A stretch of 35,062 nucleotides of DNA from Vibrio halioticoli NBRC 102217 (GTDB taxonomy: Bacteria; Pseudomonadota; Gammaproteobacteria; Enterobacterales; Vibrionaceae): NCBI RefSeq assembly GCF_000496695.1, contig NZ_BAUJ01000058.1, forward strand, positions 1 to 35,062. Direction: 5' to 3'. A program made the translations under genes and the position numbers. The notes under the pieces were generated by a model that worked only from the letters and a program-made list of their open reading frames with translations, had not been told where the DNA came from and made no database searches. Shown one piece after another: positions 26,203 through 34,102 of the stretch; within the stretch, counting starts at the first letter, position 1; each line of letters begins with the position of its first letter.

Positions 26203-28356
26203 ATGACGATAAGAAAAAGCCTCGCTTATAGCGCCGTACTCAGCTCTTTTACTTTAAATGTACTTACTTTAAATACACTTGCTTTAAGTGCCATCACTTT
26301 AAGCACTCTCGCATTAAGTACGCAGCTCGCCTACGCCGCAGGCCCAAATATCTCTATCGCCACTTCAACCACAGCGCGAGATTTCCCTCTTAGCGCCAGT
26401 GAGCCTTTGATCGTTACCTTAAATAAGAACCAATATACCTTCACCGTCACTGGATTAAACGGAGATTGTGCATCTGACTCATCGCAGAAAATACGTTTTA
26501 ATACCCCGCTTGCGCTCAATTGTCATGCGCAAACTGAACTGCCATTTAATATTCGATTTTCTGGTGACTACGCCATTTTCTATGACAATCAGCAACACAC
26601 TCTGCTGATCAAACGCCAACCAACACAATCGAAAAAACAAACCTTTGTCCGTCCTTTACCTAAAGTCGGTTGTGAAGTTTATAGCGATATGCCAGCAGAA
26701 ATTAATGTGGCTGACACGTTTGCTGACGGTACGCGCCTAAAAGAAGCCTTTAGTGGGCAAGTGGCGACAGTGAAAAATGGTGTGGTGGTATTCAACCCCA
26801 CTCGCAACACGGGAAGCGTGATGCTCATTGAACAAGCCTCCCCTGCACCTCAACCTCAACCTCAACCTCACACCGCAAAATCGTTAGATTGGCGCAATGC
26901 CAATATCTACTTTGTGATGGTAGACAGATTCAACAATGGTAATAGCAGTAATGATCATAGCTATGGGCGTCAGCACGATGGTAAGCAAGAGATTGGCACC
27001 TTCCATGGCGGTGACTTACAAGGTGTAATCAACAAACTTGATTATATTCAATCCCTTGGCACCGATGCTATTTGGCTCTCTCCTATTGTAGAGCAAGTGC
27101 ATGGCTTTGTGGGTGGTGGCGATAAAGGCTCTTTTCCTTTCTATGCTTATCACGGCTATTGGTCACGAGATTTCACCAAGATTGATGAAAACTTTGGTAA
27201 TGACAACGACCTGAAAACATTGGTCGAGCAAGCGCACAAACGCGGCATCAAGGTAATGTTAGATGCGGTGATCAATCACCCAGGCTATGCCACCTTAGCC
27301 GATCTTGAATTTGATAACATTGATGTCCTCACAGCGGCTGCCAAAGACCAAGATCTCACTAAATGGCAACCGAAATCAGGCAAAAACTGGCACTCCTCTC
27401 ATGAACTTATCGACTACCAGAGTCAAAATTGGTCGCAATGGTGGGGCGCAGATTGGGTGCGCTCAGGTCTGCCGGGGTACGACAAACCTGGTAGCAGTGA
27501 CAAAACATTAACGCTAGCTGGACTGCCTGATTTTAAAACCGAATCAGATAAGTTTGTCACACCACCGCAGTGGTTGTTGGATAACCCCGGCACGCATGTA
27601 GTGGCAAAAGAGCATTATCGGGTTGCTGATTATTTAGTCGAGTGGCAAACCGACTGGGTGAAACGTTTTGGCATCGATGCTTTTCGTGTCGACACAGTAA
27701 AACACGTGGAAGGCGATGTTTGGCTGGATCTAAAAGCGCAAGCCAGTGAAAAATTAGCACAATGGCAAAAAGAGAACCAACGCCCGCAGCAACCGTTTTG
27801 GATGATGGGGGAAGTATGGGCGCATTCGGCTTATCGCTCACCGTATGCCGATGAGGGCTTTGACGCTCTAATTAACTTTGATATGCAAAAACAATTGGAT
27901 AGAGGGGCGACCTGTTTCTCTGACATGCGTAAGACTTATGCCAATTACAGCGCCGAAATTCAGCAAAATCCGGGATATACGCCTGTTAGCTATATGTCTT
28001 CTCACGATACCGAGTTGTTCTTTTCACGCTTCAAATCTTTTGAGATGCAACGCAATGCGGCCAATGCTTTATTGCTATCACCGGGCGCTATTCAAATTTA
28101 TTATGGCGACGAAATAGCCAGAGAAATTGGCCCGTATGCGGACGATTTTCATCAAGGCACACGCTCAGATATGTTGTGGAAGCTTGATGCACAGCGAGAG
28201 GATTTGTTAGAACACTGGCAAACACTGGGGCAATTTCGCCAGCGCCACCCAGCGATTGGCGGCGGCGTACATAAAGATCTCAAGCAGAGCAGAGGTTACG
28301 CTTTCTCTCGCACCCTCGATGATGATGCGGTGATCGTGTATTATTCAGGTAGATAA
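26203..28356 (+). CDS. malS: Periplasmic alpha-amylase (MalS type, GH13)
   Basis: A 717-residue secreted GH13 enzyme that cleaves alpha-1,4 glucan oligosaccharides in the periplasm. The four GH13 regions are visible: DAVINHPG, FRVDTVKHV with nucleophile Asp497, GEVW with acid/base Glu537, and SSHDTE with Asp602. An N-terminal non-catalytic region (about 46-225) ends in a Pro-Gln linker before the barrel. The end (DDDAVIVYYSG) matches the short C-terminus of E. coli MalS, so it is not truncated. AAGGGA supports the ATG at 26203 over an earlier in-frame start. The signal peptide is unusually long (about 45 residues) because of a five-copy 15-bp repeat. No MalT box is evident upstream. Confidence 0.92.
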   Translation: MTIRKSLAYSAVLSSFTLNVLTLNTLALSAITLSTLALSTQLAYAAGPNISIATSTTARDFPLSASEPLIVTLNKNQYTFTVTGLNGDCASDSSQKIRFNTPLALNCHAQTELPFNIRFSGDYAIFYDNQQHTLLIKRQPTQSKKQTFVRPLPKVGCEVYSDMPAEINVADTFADGTRLKEAFSGQVATVKNGVVVFNPTRNTGSVMLIEQASPAPQPQPQPHTAKSLDWRNANIYFVMVDRFNNGNSSNDHSYGRQHDGKQEIGTFHGGDLQGVINKLDYIQSLGTDAIWLSPIVEQVHGFVGGGDKGSFPFYAYHGYWSRDFTKIDENFGNDNDLKTLVEQAHKRGIKVMLDAVINHPGYATLADLEFDNIDVLTAAAKDQDLTKWQPKSGKNWHSSHELIDYQSQNWSQWWGADWVRSGLPGYDKPGSSDKTLTLAGLPDFKTESDKFVTPPQWLLDNPGTHVVAKEHYRVADYLVEWQTDWVKRFGIDAFRVDTVKHVEGDVWLDLKAQASEKLAQWQKENQRPQQPFWMMGEVWAHSAYRSPYADEGFDALINFDMQKQLDRGATCFSDMRKTYANYSAEIQQNPGYTPVSYMSSHDTELFFSRFKSFEMQRNAANALLLSPGAIQIYYGDEIAREIGPYADDFHQGTRSDMLWKLDAQREDLLEHWQTLGQFRQRHPAIGGGVHKDLKQSRGYAFSRTLDDDAVIVYYSGR
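26251..26325 (+). repeat. Five imperfect 15-bp tandem repeats encoding the amylase signal-peptide core
   Basis: Consecutive 15-mers beginning ACTTTAA, ACTTTAA, GCTTTAA, ACTTTAA and GCATTAA encode TLNVL, TLNTL, ALSAI, TLSTL and ALSTQ. They form the hydrophobic core just before the predicted AYA cleavage site. The phase is exact over 75 bases. Confidence 0.9.
26848..26871 (+). repeat. CCTCAA hexamer repeat encoding a Pro-Gln linker in the amylase
   Basis: Three CCTCAA units plus a variant CCTCAC encode PQPQPQPH between the N-terminal region and the catalytic barrel. It is a short in-frame microsatellite likely to vary in length between strains. Confidence 0.85.
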
Positions 28357-28367
28357 CAGAAATGAAT

Positions 28368-28419
28368 CAGCAAGCCGCTTATGCTATGAAGCATGTAACA
28401 TGTAACATGGAGCTTGCTG
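28368..28419 (+). terminator. Possible hairpin terminator after the amylase gene
   Basis: CAGCAAGC (28368-28375) pairs with GCTTGCTG (28412-28419), followed by GTTTAA. The long interior contains ATGCT/AGCAT and a short CATGTAA direct repeat. The weak T tail makes termination uncertain. Confidence 0.4.
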
Positions 28420-28448
28420 GTTTAACTGTTTAAAAACTACAACCCACG

Positions 28449-29219
28449 TTATTCATGCGCTTCGGCGTCTTGTTTTTTCAATACTTTATGCCCGTCTTCT
28501 GCAATGCCCTCTTTCCAATAACTGCTGATATAAATGTCATCTTTCGGGATGTTTTTATCGTTTCTAAAGTATTGGCGTAGCTCACGCATAGAATCAAAAT
28601 CGCTCGCCACCCAAACAAAGGGAGAACCGTCCAGCCAAGGCAATGCTTGCACTGTTTTATTTAATGGCTCATCTGTAATCCAAGTAGCTTGCATATTGCT
28701 CGGGAGCGAAAGGGGTTGAATATCGTCTTGATGAGTGACTTTGATCACCACATACCCTATCGCTTGCTTAGGCAATGTTTGCAGCTTGGCTGATAAAGCG
28801 GGCAAACCTGTCATATCCGCCACCATAAAAAACCAATCGGCATCATTATTAATGGACGCGATTGCGCCCGGCCCCATCAAACTAATCTCATCGCCGACTT
28901 GTGCGGCATCGGCCCAACGAGTTGCAAAACCGCTGTCTGGGTCTTGGGTAATGTGACGCACAAAATCGACTTCAATAGCGGCAGTCTCTGGCATGAAACG
29001 TCGAATGCTATAAGTGCGCATAATTGGCCGAGAATCGGGCGCTATCTCAGAAATGGTATTGCCCTTCCCGTCAAACAAAAACTTAACATAGCTTGCTGCG
29101 CAATCTTCTGGGAAATTAGCCAGTGCCTCGCCTTGTAACACCACTCTTTGCATATTGGGAGAAATACGCTGCGTACTAATGACGGTCACTCGCTTAGGTG
29201 TTGGTTTTTTTCGACTCAT
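28449..29219 (-). CDS. Siderophore-interacting protein / ferric-siderophore reductase (ViuB-like)
   Basis: A protein of about 256 residues in the SIP/ViuB family, which reduces ferric siderophores in the cytosol with FAD and NAD(P)H. The FAD-binding part contains the RTYSIRRF motif (about 67-74) and DFVRH, plus a loop GPGAIASI. The NAD(P)H domain includes WFFMVADMTGLPALSAKL (about 129-146) and the C-terminal conserved SSYWKEG. I chose the ATG at 29219 (GCAGGGAAT upstream); an in-frame GTG at 29267 would give 272 residues, close to V. cholerae ViuB, so the start is not certain. A candidate Fur box lies about 100 bases upstream. It is divergent from the sigma-54-driven DUF1971 operon. No siderophore synthesis or uptake genes are in the window. 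Confidence 0.88.
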   Translation of the reverse strand: MSRKKPTPKRVTVISTQRISPNMQRVVLQGEALANFPEDCAASYVKFLFDGKGNTISEIAPDSRPIMRTYSIRRFMPETAAIEVDFVRHITQDPDSGFATRWADAAQVGDEISLMGPGAIASINNDADWFFMVADMTGLPALSAKLQTLPKQAIGYVVIKVTHQDDIQPLSLPSNMQATWITDEPLNKTVQALPWLDGSPFVWVASDFDSMRELRQYFRNDKNIPKDDIYISSYWKEGIAEDGHKVLKKQDAEAHE

Positions 29220-29314
29220 ATTCCCTGCCTTATTTATCTGTCCTTCGTTTAGATTAGAAGTGTTCACTTAAACAGGCGAGAAATTACCCTGAAAAGAGAA
29301 CTGCATTATCTAAA

Positions 29315-29329
29315 TGATAATTATTTGTG
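29315..29329. promoter_or_regulatory. Candidate Fur box
   Basis: TGATAATTATTTGTG matches the 7-1-7 Fur consensus TGATAATNATTATCA perfectly in the left half and partly in the right. It sits within AT-rich sequence upstream of the siderophore-interacting protein, consistent with iron repression. Confidence 0.55.
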
Positions 29330-29349
29330 TTTGCGATAACGAAACGAGA

Positions 29350-29364
29350 TTGTCTATATGACAA
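29350..29364. promoter_or_regulatory. NorR-like enhancer palindrome (GT-N7-AC)
   Basis: TTGTCTATATGACAA has perfect 5-bp arms TTGTC/GACAA and satisfies the GT-N7-AC core reported for NorR sites. It is centred about 84 bases upstream of the expected start of the sigma-54 promoter at 29414-29430, a suitable distance for an enhancer-binding protein. Only one site is seen, whereas E. coli norVW has three. Confidence 0.5.
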
Positions 29365-29413
29365 AAAAATAACCTTGCTCCTGTAAGTGCTTGAAATTCA
29401 ATGGTTTAATTTT

Positions 29414-29430
29414 TTGGCACGGCAATTGCT
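29414..29430 (+). promoter_or_regulatory. Sigma-54 promoter (-24/-12)
   Basis: TTGGCACGGCAATTGCT matches the sigma-54 consensus TGGCACG-N4-TTGCW exactly, with GG at -24 and GC at -12 in correct spacing. Transcription would start near 29441, giving a leader of about 35 bases before the ATG at 29476. Confidence 0.85.
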
Positions 29431-29475
29431 ATGTATAAAGTATCAAATAGATAATCAAACCGATAAGAGACCATC

Positions 29476-29730
29476 ATGTATCAGATGTTTTTAGAAAACC
29501 AAACTGCAGAGGCTTACATTGAGGAGCTTCAATGCCAATCCGCACACTGCTTCGCAAAAGAGCGTAACTCTTCTGCCAGTTTGCTTTTTAAAGGCATCCA
29601 AAATGCTGTGCACTCTATCTGGTCTTCGTTGCTGAAAAATACTGTGTTGCAGGATCTCAATCAATCTCAACACTCTATCGCAAAGCAGTCTACAGTTACC
29701 TTTACATCAATCGCACCAACCGGTGTGTAG
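29476..29730 (+). CDS. Small hypothetical protein, first gene of a sigma-54 operon
   Basis: An 84-residue product of unknown family. It has no signal peptide. A modestly amphipathic central segment (FKGIQNAVHSIWSSLLKN, about 35-52) could be a helix; two cysteines lie near 20 and 25. The C-terminus is Ser/Thr/Gln-rich. It is likely real because it lies directly behind the sigma-54 promoter and its stop codon forms part of the ribosome-binding site (TAGGAG) of the DUF1971 gene 10 bases later. That suggests translational coupling; it could be either a functional protein or a leader. Its own ribosome-binding site is weak (AAGAGA). Confidence 0.55.
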   Translation: MYQMFLENQTAEAYIEELQCQSAHCFAKERNSSASLLFKGIQNAVHSIWSSLLKNTVLQDLNQSQHSIAKQSTVTFTSIAPTGV

Positions 29731-29740
29731 GAGAAAAATT

Positions 29741-30079
29741 ATGAGCCATTTAAGAATCCCAAAAAACTGGACTATCCAACGTTCTACTCCATTTTTCACT
29801 AAAGACAGCGTGCCACAAGCTTTGCTTACTCATCACAACACTGCGGCAGAAGTATTTGGTCAGCTTGTTGTAATGGAAGGTACTGTAACTTACTACGGTT
29901 TTGCTGATGGCGATGCGACAGAACCTGAAGTCACTGTAGTGATCAATGCCGGTCAATTTGCAACTAGCCCACCGCAATACTGGCACCGCATTGAAATGTC
30001 TGATGATGCACAATTCAACATCAACTTCTGGTCTGATTCAGACAAGCGTAACGAAAAAATGTTTAACGCTAAGAAATAA
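29741..30079 (+). CDS. DUF1971 (YeaR-like) cupin protein
   Basis: A 112-residue single-domain protein of the DUF1971/TehB-like cupin family. It matches E. coli YeaR in layout: IPKNWTIQRSTPFF at the start, a central LVVMEGTVTYYGFAD, then INAGQFATSPPQYWHRIE and FNINFWSD. The His in YWHRIE and the neighbouring acidic residues could bind a metal. YeaR in E. coli is induced by nitrate and nitric oxide (NarL and NsrR) but its activity is not known. I chose the ATG at 29741 because TAGGAG is 8 bases upstream and the alignment begins there. It ends at a strong palindromic terminator. Confidence 0.88.
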   Translation: MSHLRIPKNWTIQRSTPFFTKDSVPQALLTHHNTAAEVFGQLVVMEGTVTYYGFADGDATEPEVTVVINAGQFATSPPQYWHRIEMSDDAQFNINFWSDSDKRNEKMFNAKK

Positions 30080-30098
30080 CTAACAAATAACTAAGACT

Positions 30099-30125
30099 AA
30101 GAGAGGCGCGCGCCTCTCTTTTCTT
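30099..30125. terminator. Terminator after the DUF1971 gene
   Basis: Perfect palindrome with arms AAGAGAGGC and GCCTCTCTT around GCGC, followed by TTCTT. It sits between convergent genes (DUF1971 and YHS). Confidence 0.88.
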
Positions 30126-30161
30126 GGCTACAGTTATTGAAAAAAAACCGCAGAACAAGGG

Positions 30162-30620
30162 TTACTGCGCCAACAATGTTGGCCAGTGACCATCCGCTTT
30201 AGCAATATTATTCGGTACATCTTTTACCCATTTTACCTGAACAGATTGGTTGTAATTAAGGTAAAGTTTGCCTTCATAAATAGACCAAGCATTTGGATCA
30301 ATCTTCGCGGTATAGCCATTGCTGACTGCCCATGCACAATATCCCCCATATTGCGGAGCATATTTTTCTGGGTTTGCTACAAACAAGTTTCGGTTTTCTT
30401 CAGACGAAAAATACCAAGTCGCATCCTTCCATTCATATTGATACTGCTTATCCCCTTTTTGCGCCTTTTGCATCGTAAAATACGCCACGGGATCATAGCC
30501 TTTAATCGCTTTCCCAAGAAAATCGCTGTACACCGCATCCAATGCAAATACGGATCTGGCGAAAAATAACAGGCCGATTGCGATCAACATGCTTATTCTA
30601 GTTGTGGCTTTCTTCTTCAT
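30162..30620 (-). CDS. Exported YHS-domain protein
   Basis: A 152-residue protein with an N-terminal signal peptide (KKKATTR, hydrophobic core to about 25, cleavage near VFA/LDA), so it is periplasmic. The YHS-type domain follows: KAIKGYDPVAYF, the WYFSSEENRNLFVANPEKYAPQYGGYCAWAV block (key residues Tyr-Phe-Ser near 69-71 and Cys near 93), then IYEGKLYLNYN. Members of this family are suspected metal- or redox-associated proteins but no activity is established. AAGGAGG is an excellent ribosome-binding site. It follows the MFS gene on the same strand after 96 bases and may be read through from it, which would place it in the SoxR regulon (inference). Confidence 0.85.
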   Translation of the reverse strand: MKKKATTRISMLIAIGLLFFARSVFALDAVYSDFLGKAIKGYDPVAYFTMQKAQKGDKQYQYEWKDATWYFSSEENRNLFVANPEKYAPQYGGYCAWAVSNGYTAKIDPNAWSIYEGKLYLNYNQSVQVKWVKDVPNNIAKADGHWPTLLAQ

Positions 30621-30716
30621 TGCTGTGCCTCCTTGGCTATTTGTCTCTTATAGAATAGACACTATCTATCAAAAGAAACTTTCAGCACAATTTTTAGCTA
30701 TAGTTATCAAAGACAT

Positions 30717-31931
30717 TCAAGTAAGCGATGGATTTATTTTACGCGCGCCGTGCAATCTATTGTTAAGACGCATCATCATCAAGACCGCGAACAACATAAC
30801 ACCAGCGGCAATAAAGAAACCGAGTTGCGTGATACCAAAATGGCTTAGAAACGCAATGCCAACATAGCTGATGCTTTGCGCTAATGTCGCAAACATCTGC
30901 AACCCGCCATCGGCTCGGCCACGTTGATCGATGCGGATACTATGATGCATCCAATTAGTACGAGCAATTCGATTTAAGGCGTTAAAGGTGCCAAATAAAA
31001 ACGTGAAGACCAATATAAAGTGTGGCGATGGTGACAGACTCATTCCCACAAGCATGATGGTGGCAAGCCCCATAGAACCCATCATAATCCGTTGATGAGA
31101 GCCCAAGCCTAATAAACGACTGACCAATAATCCCGTCATTAATGATCCCATGCCAAAGGCAATGTTATAGCCGGCAAACCAATCACCAGAGATACCCATT
31201 TCGGAAAACCAAATAGGAACCAACTTAGTTAAAAAAGTTAAGATTGGGTAGCTCAATGCTGACAGCATCAAGAATACATAGAAGTGTGGCCTTTGAGTGT
31301 ATATCTCGCGACTCTCTTTCATCTGCGTGACAAAAGAAACTGCCTTTGATTGACGTAATTGTCGGCGATATGGCGTTAATATATAACTGACCGTTGCGAT
31401 GGCTGAGGCGCTAGCTGCAAAACAGGCAAATTCATACATACCCCACCTTTCTAGTAACAGCACACCTAATGCCCCTGCGCCTAACGTAGCGCCTTGCATT
31501 ATCACTTCTTGCTTCCCTGAAAGCGCCGCATATTCATGCTGCTCAAAATTCTCTTGGGTAAAGGCGTTATTGGCCGTCCACGCTAAGTTACTGGATGTCC
31601 AAAATACTATCTGCGCAATGGCTAACAACCACAGGGATGCATACCCCAATCCATAAACGAGTGCGACTAAAATAGCCATGCTCGTTTGTAATACCTGCAC
31701 CCATATCAGCAAGTATTTCCTTGAGGTTCTATCAATCAAGGTTGAGAAAATGGGAGTCAGACAAAACGAAAGTGCGGTACATGTCAGCGCCAGTATCGCG
31801 ACAAATACCCCCATATTTGGAGTAGATAGCATGATCCAAGGGAGCGCCATCATAAATAAACCGGATGAAATACCATCAAAGAGCCGTCCTGTCAGATAGG
31901 GGCGTGTACGATTTTTTACGGTCAATTCCAT
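30717..31931 (-). CDS. MFS transporter divergent from soxR
   Basis: A 404-residue major facilitator with about 12 hydrophobic segments. It starts with RTRPYLTGRLFDGISSGLF, resembling the MFS_1 / enterobactin-exporter-like fold; the central loop (about 190-215) is basic. Motif A is degenerate (STLIDRTSRKYLL near 65). Substrate unknown. The gene is transcribed away from soxR with a near-perfect SoxR box in the 115-base divergent region, so it is probably induced by redox-cycling compounds and may export them. The ribosome-binding site is weak (ATGGAATATAAG). Confidence 0.88.
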   Translation of the reverse strand: MELTVKNRTRPYLTGRLFDGISSGLFMMALPWIMLSTPNMGVFVAILALTCTALSFCLTPIFSTLIDRTSRKYLLIWVQVLQTSMAILVALVYGLGYASLWLLAIAQIVFWTSSNLAWTANNAFTQENFEQHEYAALSGKQEVIMQGATLGAGALGVLLLERWGMYEFACFAASASAIATVSYILTPYRRQLRQSKAVSFVTQMKESREIYTQRPHFYVFLMLSALSYPILTFLTKLVPIWFSEMGISGDWFAGYNIAFGMGSLMTGLLVSRLLGLGSHQRIMMGSMGLATIMLVGMSLSPSPHFILVFTFLFGTFNALNRIARTNWMHHSIRIDQRGRADGGLQMFATLAQSISYVGIAFLSHFGITQLGFFIAAGVMLFAVLMMMRLNNRLHGARKINPSLT

Positions 31932-31972
31932 ACTTATATTCCATTTATTGCTTATTTGATGCTAGGTTAATA

Positions 31973-31990
31973 CCTCAAGCTAACTTGAGG
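31973..31990. promoter_or_regulatory. SoxR box between soxR and the MFS gene
   Basis: CCTCAAGCTAACTTGAGG matches the E. coli soxS operator CCTCAAGTTAACTTGAGG at 17 of 18 positions. On the minus strand TTTACC (31994-31989) and TAACCT (31969-31964) are separated by 19 bases, the overlong spacer typical of MerR-family activated promoters, pointing at the MFS gene. Confidence 0.9.
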
Positions 31991-32046
31991 TAAAGCGCTT
32001 TCTCATTAAATTACGCAAAAAGGCGAAACGGATACGGGGATAATTT

Positions 32047-32502
32047 ATGGAAATGACCATTGGTGAGGTAGCAAAAAGAACTGGGGTTAAGGTCTCTACC
32101 CTACATTTTTATGAACAAAAAGCGCTTATCTACAGTTGGCGAAATCAGGGCAATCAAAGACGTTATCATCGCAGCGTAATACGCAGAATTGCAGTGATAA
32201 AAGCGGCGCAAATGGTTGGGCTGACCTTAGATGAGATTGCAACGTCACTGGCAGATTTACCCAAGCATCAAGCTCCCAACCGTCAGCACTGGGAACAAAT
32301 GGCGTTAAATTGGAACGCCATGCTCGAACATCGTATTGAGCAGTTAAAAGCACTGCAAAACGATCTCGGTGGCTGTATTGGTTGCGGTTGTTTATCTATG
32401 GAATCGTGCGCGATTTACAACCCGCAAGACATTCGAGCAAAGCAATTTGCTGACAAAACCATACTCACTCACCCTGAAGAATGGTCTAGCAATATTGAGT
32501 AA
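32047..32502 (+). CDS. soxR: Redox-sensitive transcriptional activator SoxR
   Basis: A 151-residue MerR-family regulator. The N-terminal HTH (IGEVAKRTGVKVSTLHFYE, about 5-23) is followed by the second wing (RNQGNQRRYHRSVIRRI), a dimerisation helix (about 82-105), and the diagnostic [2Fe-2S] ligand motif C-x2-C-x-C-x5-C at Cys110, Cys113, Cys115 and Cys121. Oxidation or nitrosylation of the cluster, or redox-active drugs, activates target promoters. The canonical SoxR box is in the upstream divergent region. No soxS is present, and the likely direct target is the MFS gene. A convergent terminator follows. Confidence 0.95.
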   Translation: MEMTIGEVAKRTGVKVSTLHFYEQKALIYSWRNQGNQRRYHRSVIRRIAVIKAAQMVGLTLDEIATSLADLPKHQAPNRQHWEQMALNWNAMLEHRIEQLKALQNDLGGCIGCGCLSMESCAIYNPQDIRAKQFADKTILTHPEEWSSNIE

Positions 32503-32576
32503 GCTTTGACGTGTTTTATTAGCCTTACACGATGACCGTTAATTGCGGCGATTGATATAACCCCTCACGTAAAAAA

Positions 32577-32602
32577 ATACCCAGCCAATTGGCTGGGTAT
32601 TC
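32577..32602. terminator. Bidirectional terminator between soxR and ghxP
   Basis: Arms AATACCCAGCC and GGCTGGGTATT (11 bp) with an AATT loop, preceded by an A tract. It serves the convergent ends of soxR and ghxP. Confidence 0.88.
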
Positions 32603-32635
32603 ATAATTCTATTTAACTGTGTTGTATAGCGAAGC

Positions 32636-34021
32636 TTAGATAGCCCAACCACCAGCGTAGAACACAACCAAAATAATGGTGATCAATAAGATACCGAAGT
32701 TTAGACGTTTCCACTCACCCGCGAACACACGGCCAACCACTAGACACATGAAGCCAAGCATAATGCCCGTTACGATGTTGCCTGTGAGTACGATAAATAC
32801 CACACATACAAGACCTGAAAGTGCATCAACTGAATCTTCAAAGTCCAATTTACGAACGTTACCTAGCATCAACAGACCTACATACATAAGTGCAGGCGCA
32901 GTTGCGTAAGCAGGAACAAGGTAGCTAATTGGAGCCACAAACAATAGTAGAAGGAACAAAACGCCAACCGTTACTGCTGTTAGACCGGTTTTACCACCTG
33001 CTGCTGTACCTGCTGCTGATTCGATGTAAACCGCTGCTGGCGCGCCACCCACCGCACCAGATACGATGCTAGAGATAGAATCAGAAGTCAGCGCTTTGCC
33101 GCCATCAATGATGTTGCCTTTCTCATCAAGAAGGTTAGCTTGACCTGCTACTGCGCGGATTGTACCCGTTGCATCAAAGATCGCTGTCATTACCAATGCC
33201 AGTACACTTGGTAGTACGATTGGGTTAAGTGCGCCCATGATATCCATAGAGCCAATCAAAGAGCTGTCGCCACCGATACTAGGCAGAGCGAAGAAACCTT
33301 GGTATTGCACTGCAGGATCAAAAATAAGACCAAAGATCGAGATAGCCACGATAACCAATAGAATGCCGCCAGGAACTTGACGTTTTTCTAGGCCAAAAAT
33401 CGCCGCTAGACCTAGCATTGACATGATTACAGGTAGAGAAGTGAATTCGCCCAAGGTTACAGGCAAGCCAGCAACTGGGTTTTTGATCACAAGACCAACA
33501 CCACTTGCGGCGATAAGTAGTAGGAATAAGCCAATACCAATACCCGTACCGTGCGCGATACCTGATGGTAAGTTGGTTAAAATCCACTGACGCACACCCG
33601 TTACGGTAATAGCCGTAAAGACCACACCCATTAGGAATACCGCGCCTAGAGCAACCGGGATAGATACGCCTTGACCCAATACTAAGCTATAAGCGGTAAA
33701 TGCGGTCAATGAAATAGCACAACCAATCGCCATTGGTAGATTTGCCCATAACCCCATTAACAGAGAACCAAACGCCGCCACTAAACAGGTTGCGATAAAC
33801 ACTGAACCTTGGTCAAAACCTGCGTTGCCTAGCATGCTTGGCACAACGATTACGGAATACACCATAGCTAAGAAGGTAGTTAACCCCGCTACTACTTCAC
33901 GGCGAACGTTACTTCCGCGCTGTGAAATCAAAAAGAATGTATCAAGCCAGCCGCCAGTAGCAGATGTGCCATTATCATTCAGTCCCGCTTTTGAGGACTG
34001 ATTTGATGTATTCTCGGACAT
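32636..34021 (-). CDS. ghxP: Guanine/hypoxanthine permease GhxP
   Basis: A 461-residue NCS2-type (AzgA-like) purine permease, near-collinear with E. coli GhxP (YjcD). Shared stretches include [42 protein letters not shown], the substrate-region [33 protein letters not shown] and the identical C-terminus FYAGGWAI. It imports guanine and hypoxanthine with protons. The frame extends 17 codons upstream, but the ATG at 34021 has AAGGAAA and matches the family N-terminus. A PurR operator lies within its promoter. It is monocistronic and divergent from the tna control region. Confidence 0.94.
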   Translation of the reverse strand: MSENTSNQSSKAGLNDNGTSATGGWLDTFFLISQRGSNVRREVVAGLTTFLAMVYSVIVVPSMLGNAGFDQGSVFIATCLVAAFGSLLMGLWANLPMAIGCAISLTAFTAYSLVLGQGVSIPVALGAVFLMGVVFTAITVTGVRQWILTNLPSGIAHGTGIGIGLFLLLIAASGVGLVIKNPVAGLPVTLGEFTSLPVIMSMLGLAAIFGLEKRQVPGGILLVIVAISIFGLIFDPAVQYQGFFALPSIGGDSSLIGSMDIMGALNPIVLPSVLALVMTAIFDATGTIRAVAGQANLLDEKGNIIDGGKALTSDSISSIVSGAVGGAPAAVYIESAAGTAAGGKTGLTAVTVGVLFLLLLFVAPISYLVPAYATAPALMYVGLLMLGNVRKLDFEDSVDALSGLVCVVFIVLTGNIVTGIMLGFMCLVVGRVFAGEWKRLNFGILLITIILVVFYAGGWAI

Positions 34022-34102
34022 TTTGTTTCCTTTGTGTTTGTTGGAAAAGCCCCTGACAAGCTCGTTTCCCATAAAAATGTTAGTAAAAATTTCAGTGGCG
34101 AA

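Noticed and set aside
28391..28409. CATGTAA direct repeats after malS as a mobile-element scar or repeat family
   Set aside because: Only two and a half short units, inside a possible hairpin, with no flanking duplication or transposase remnant.
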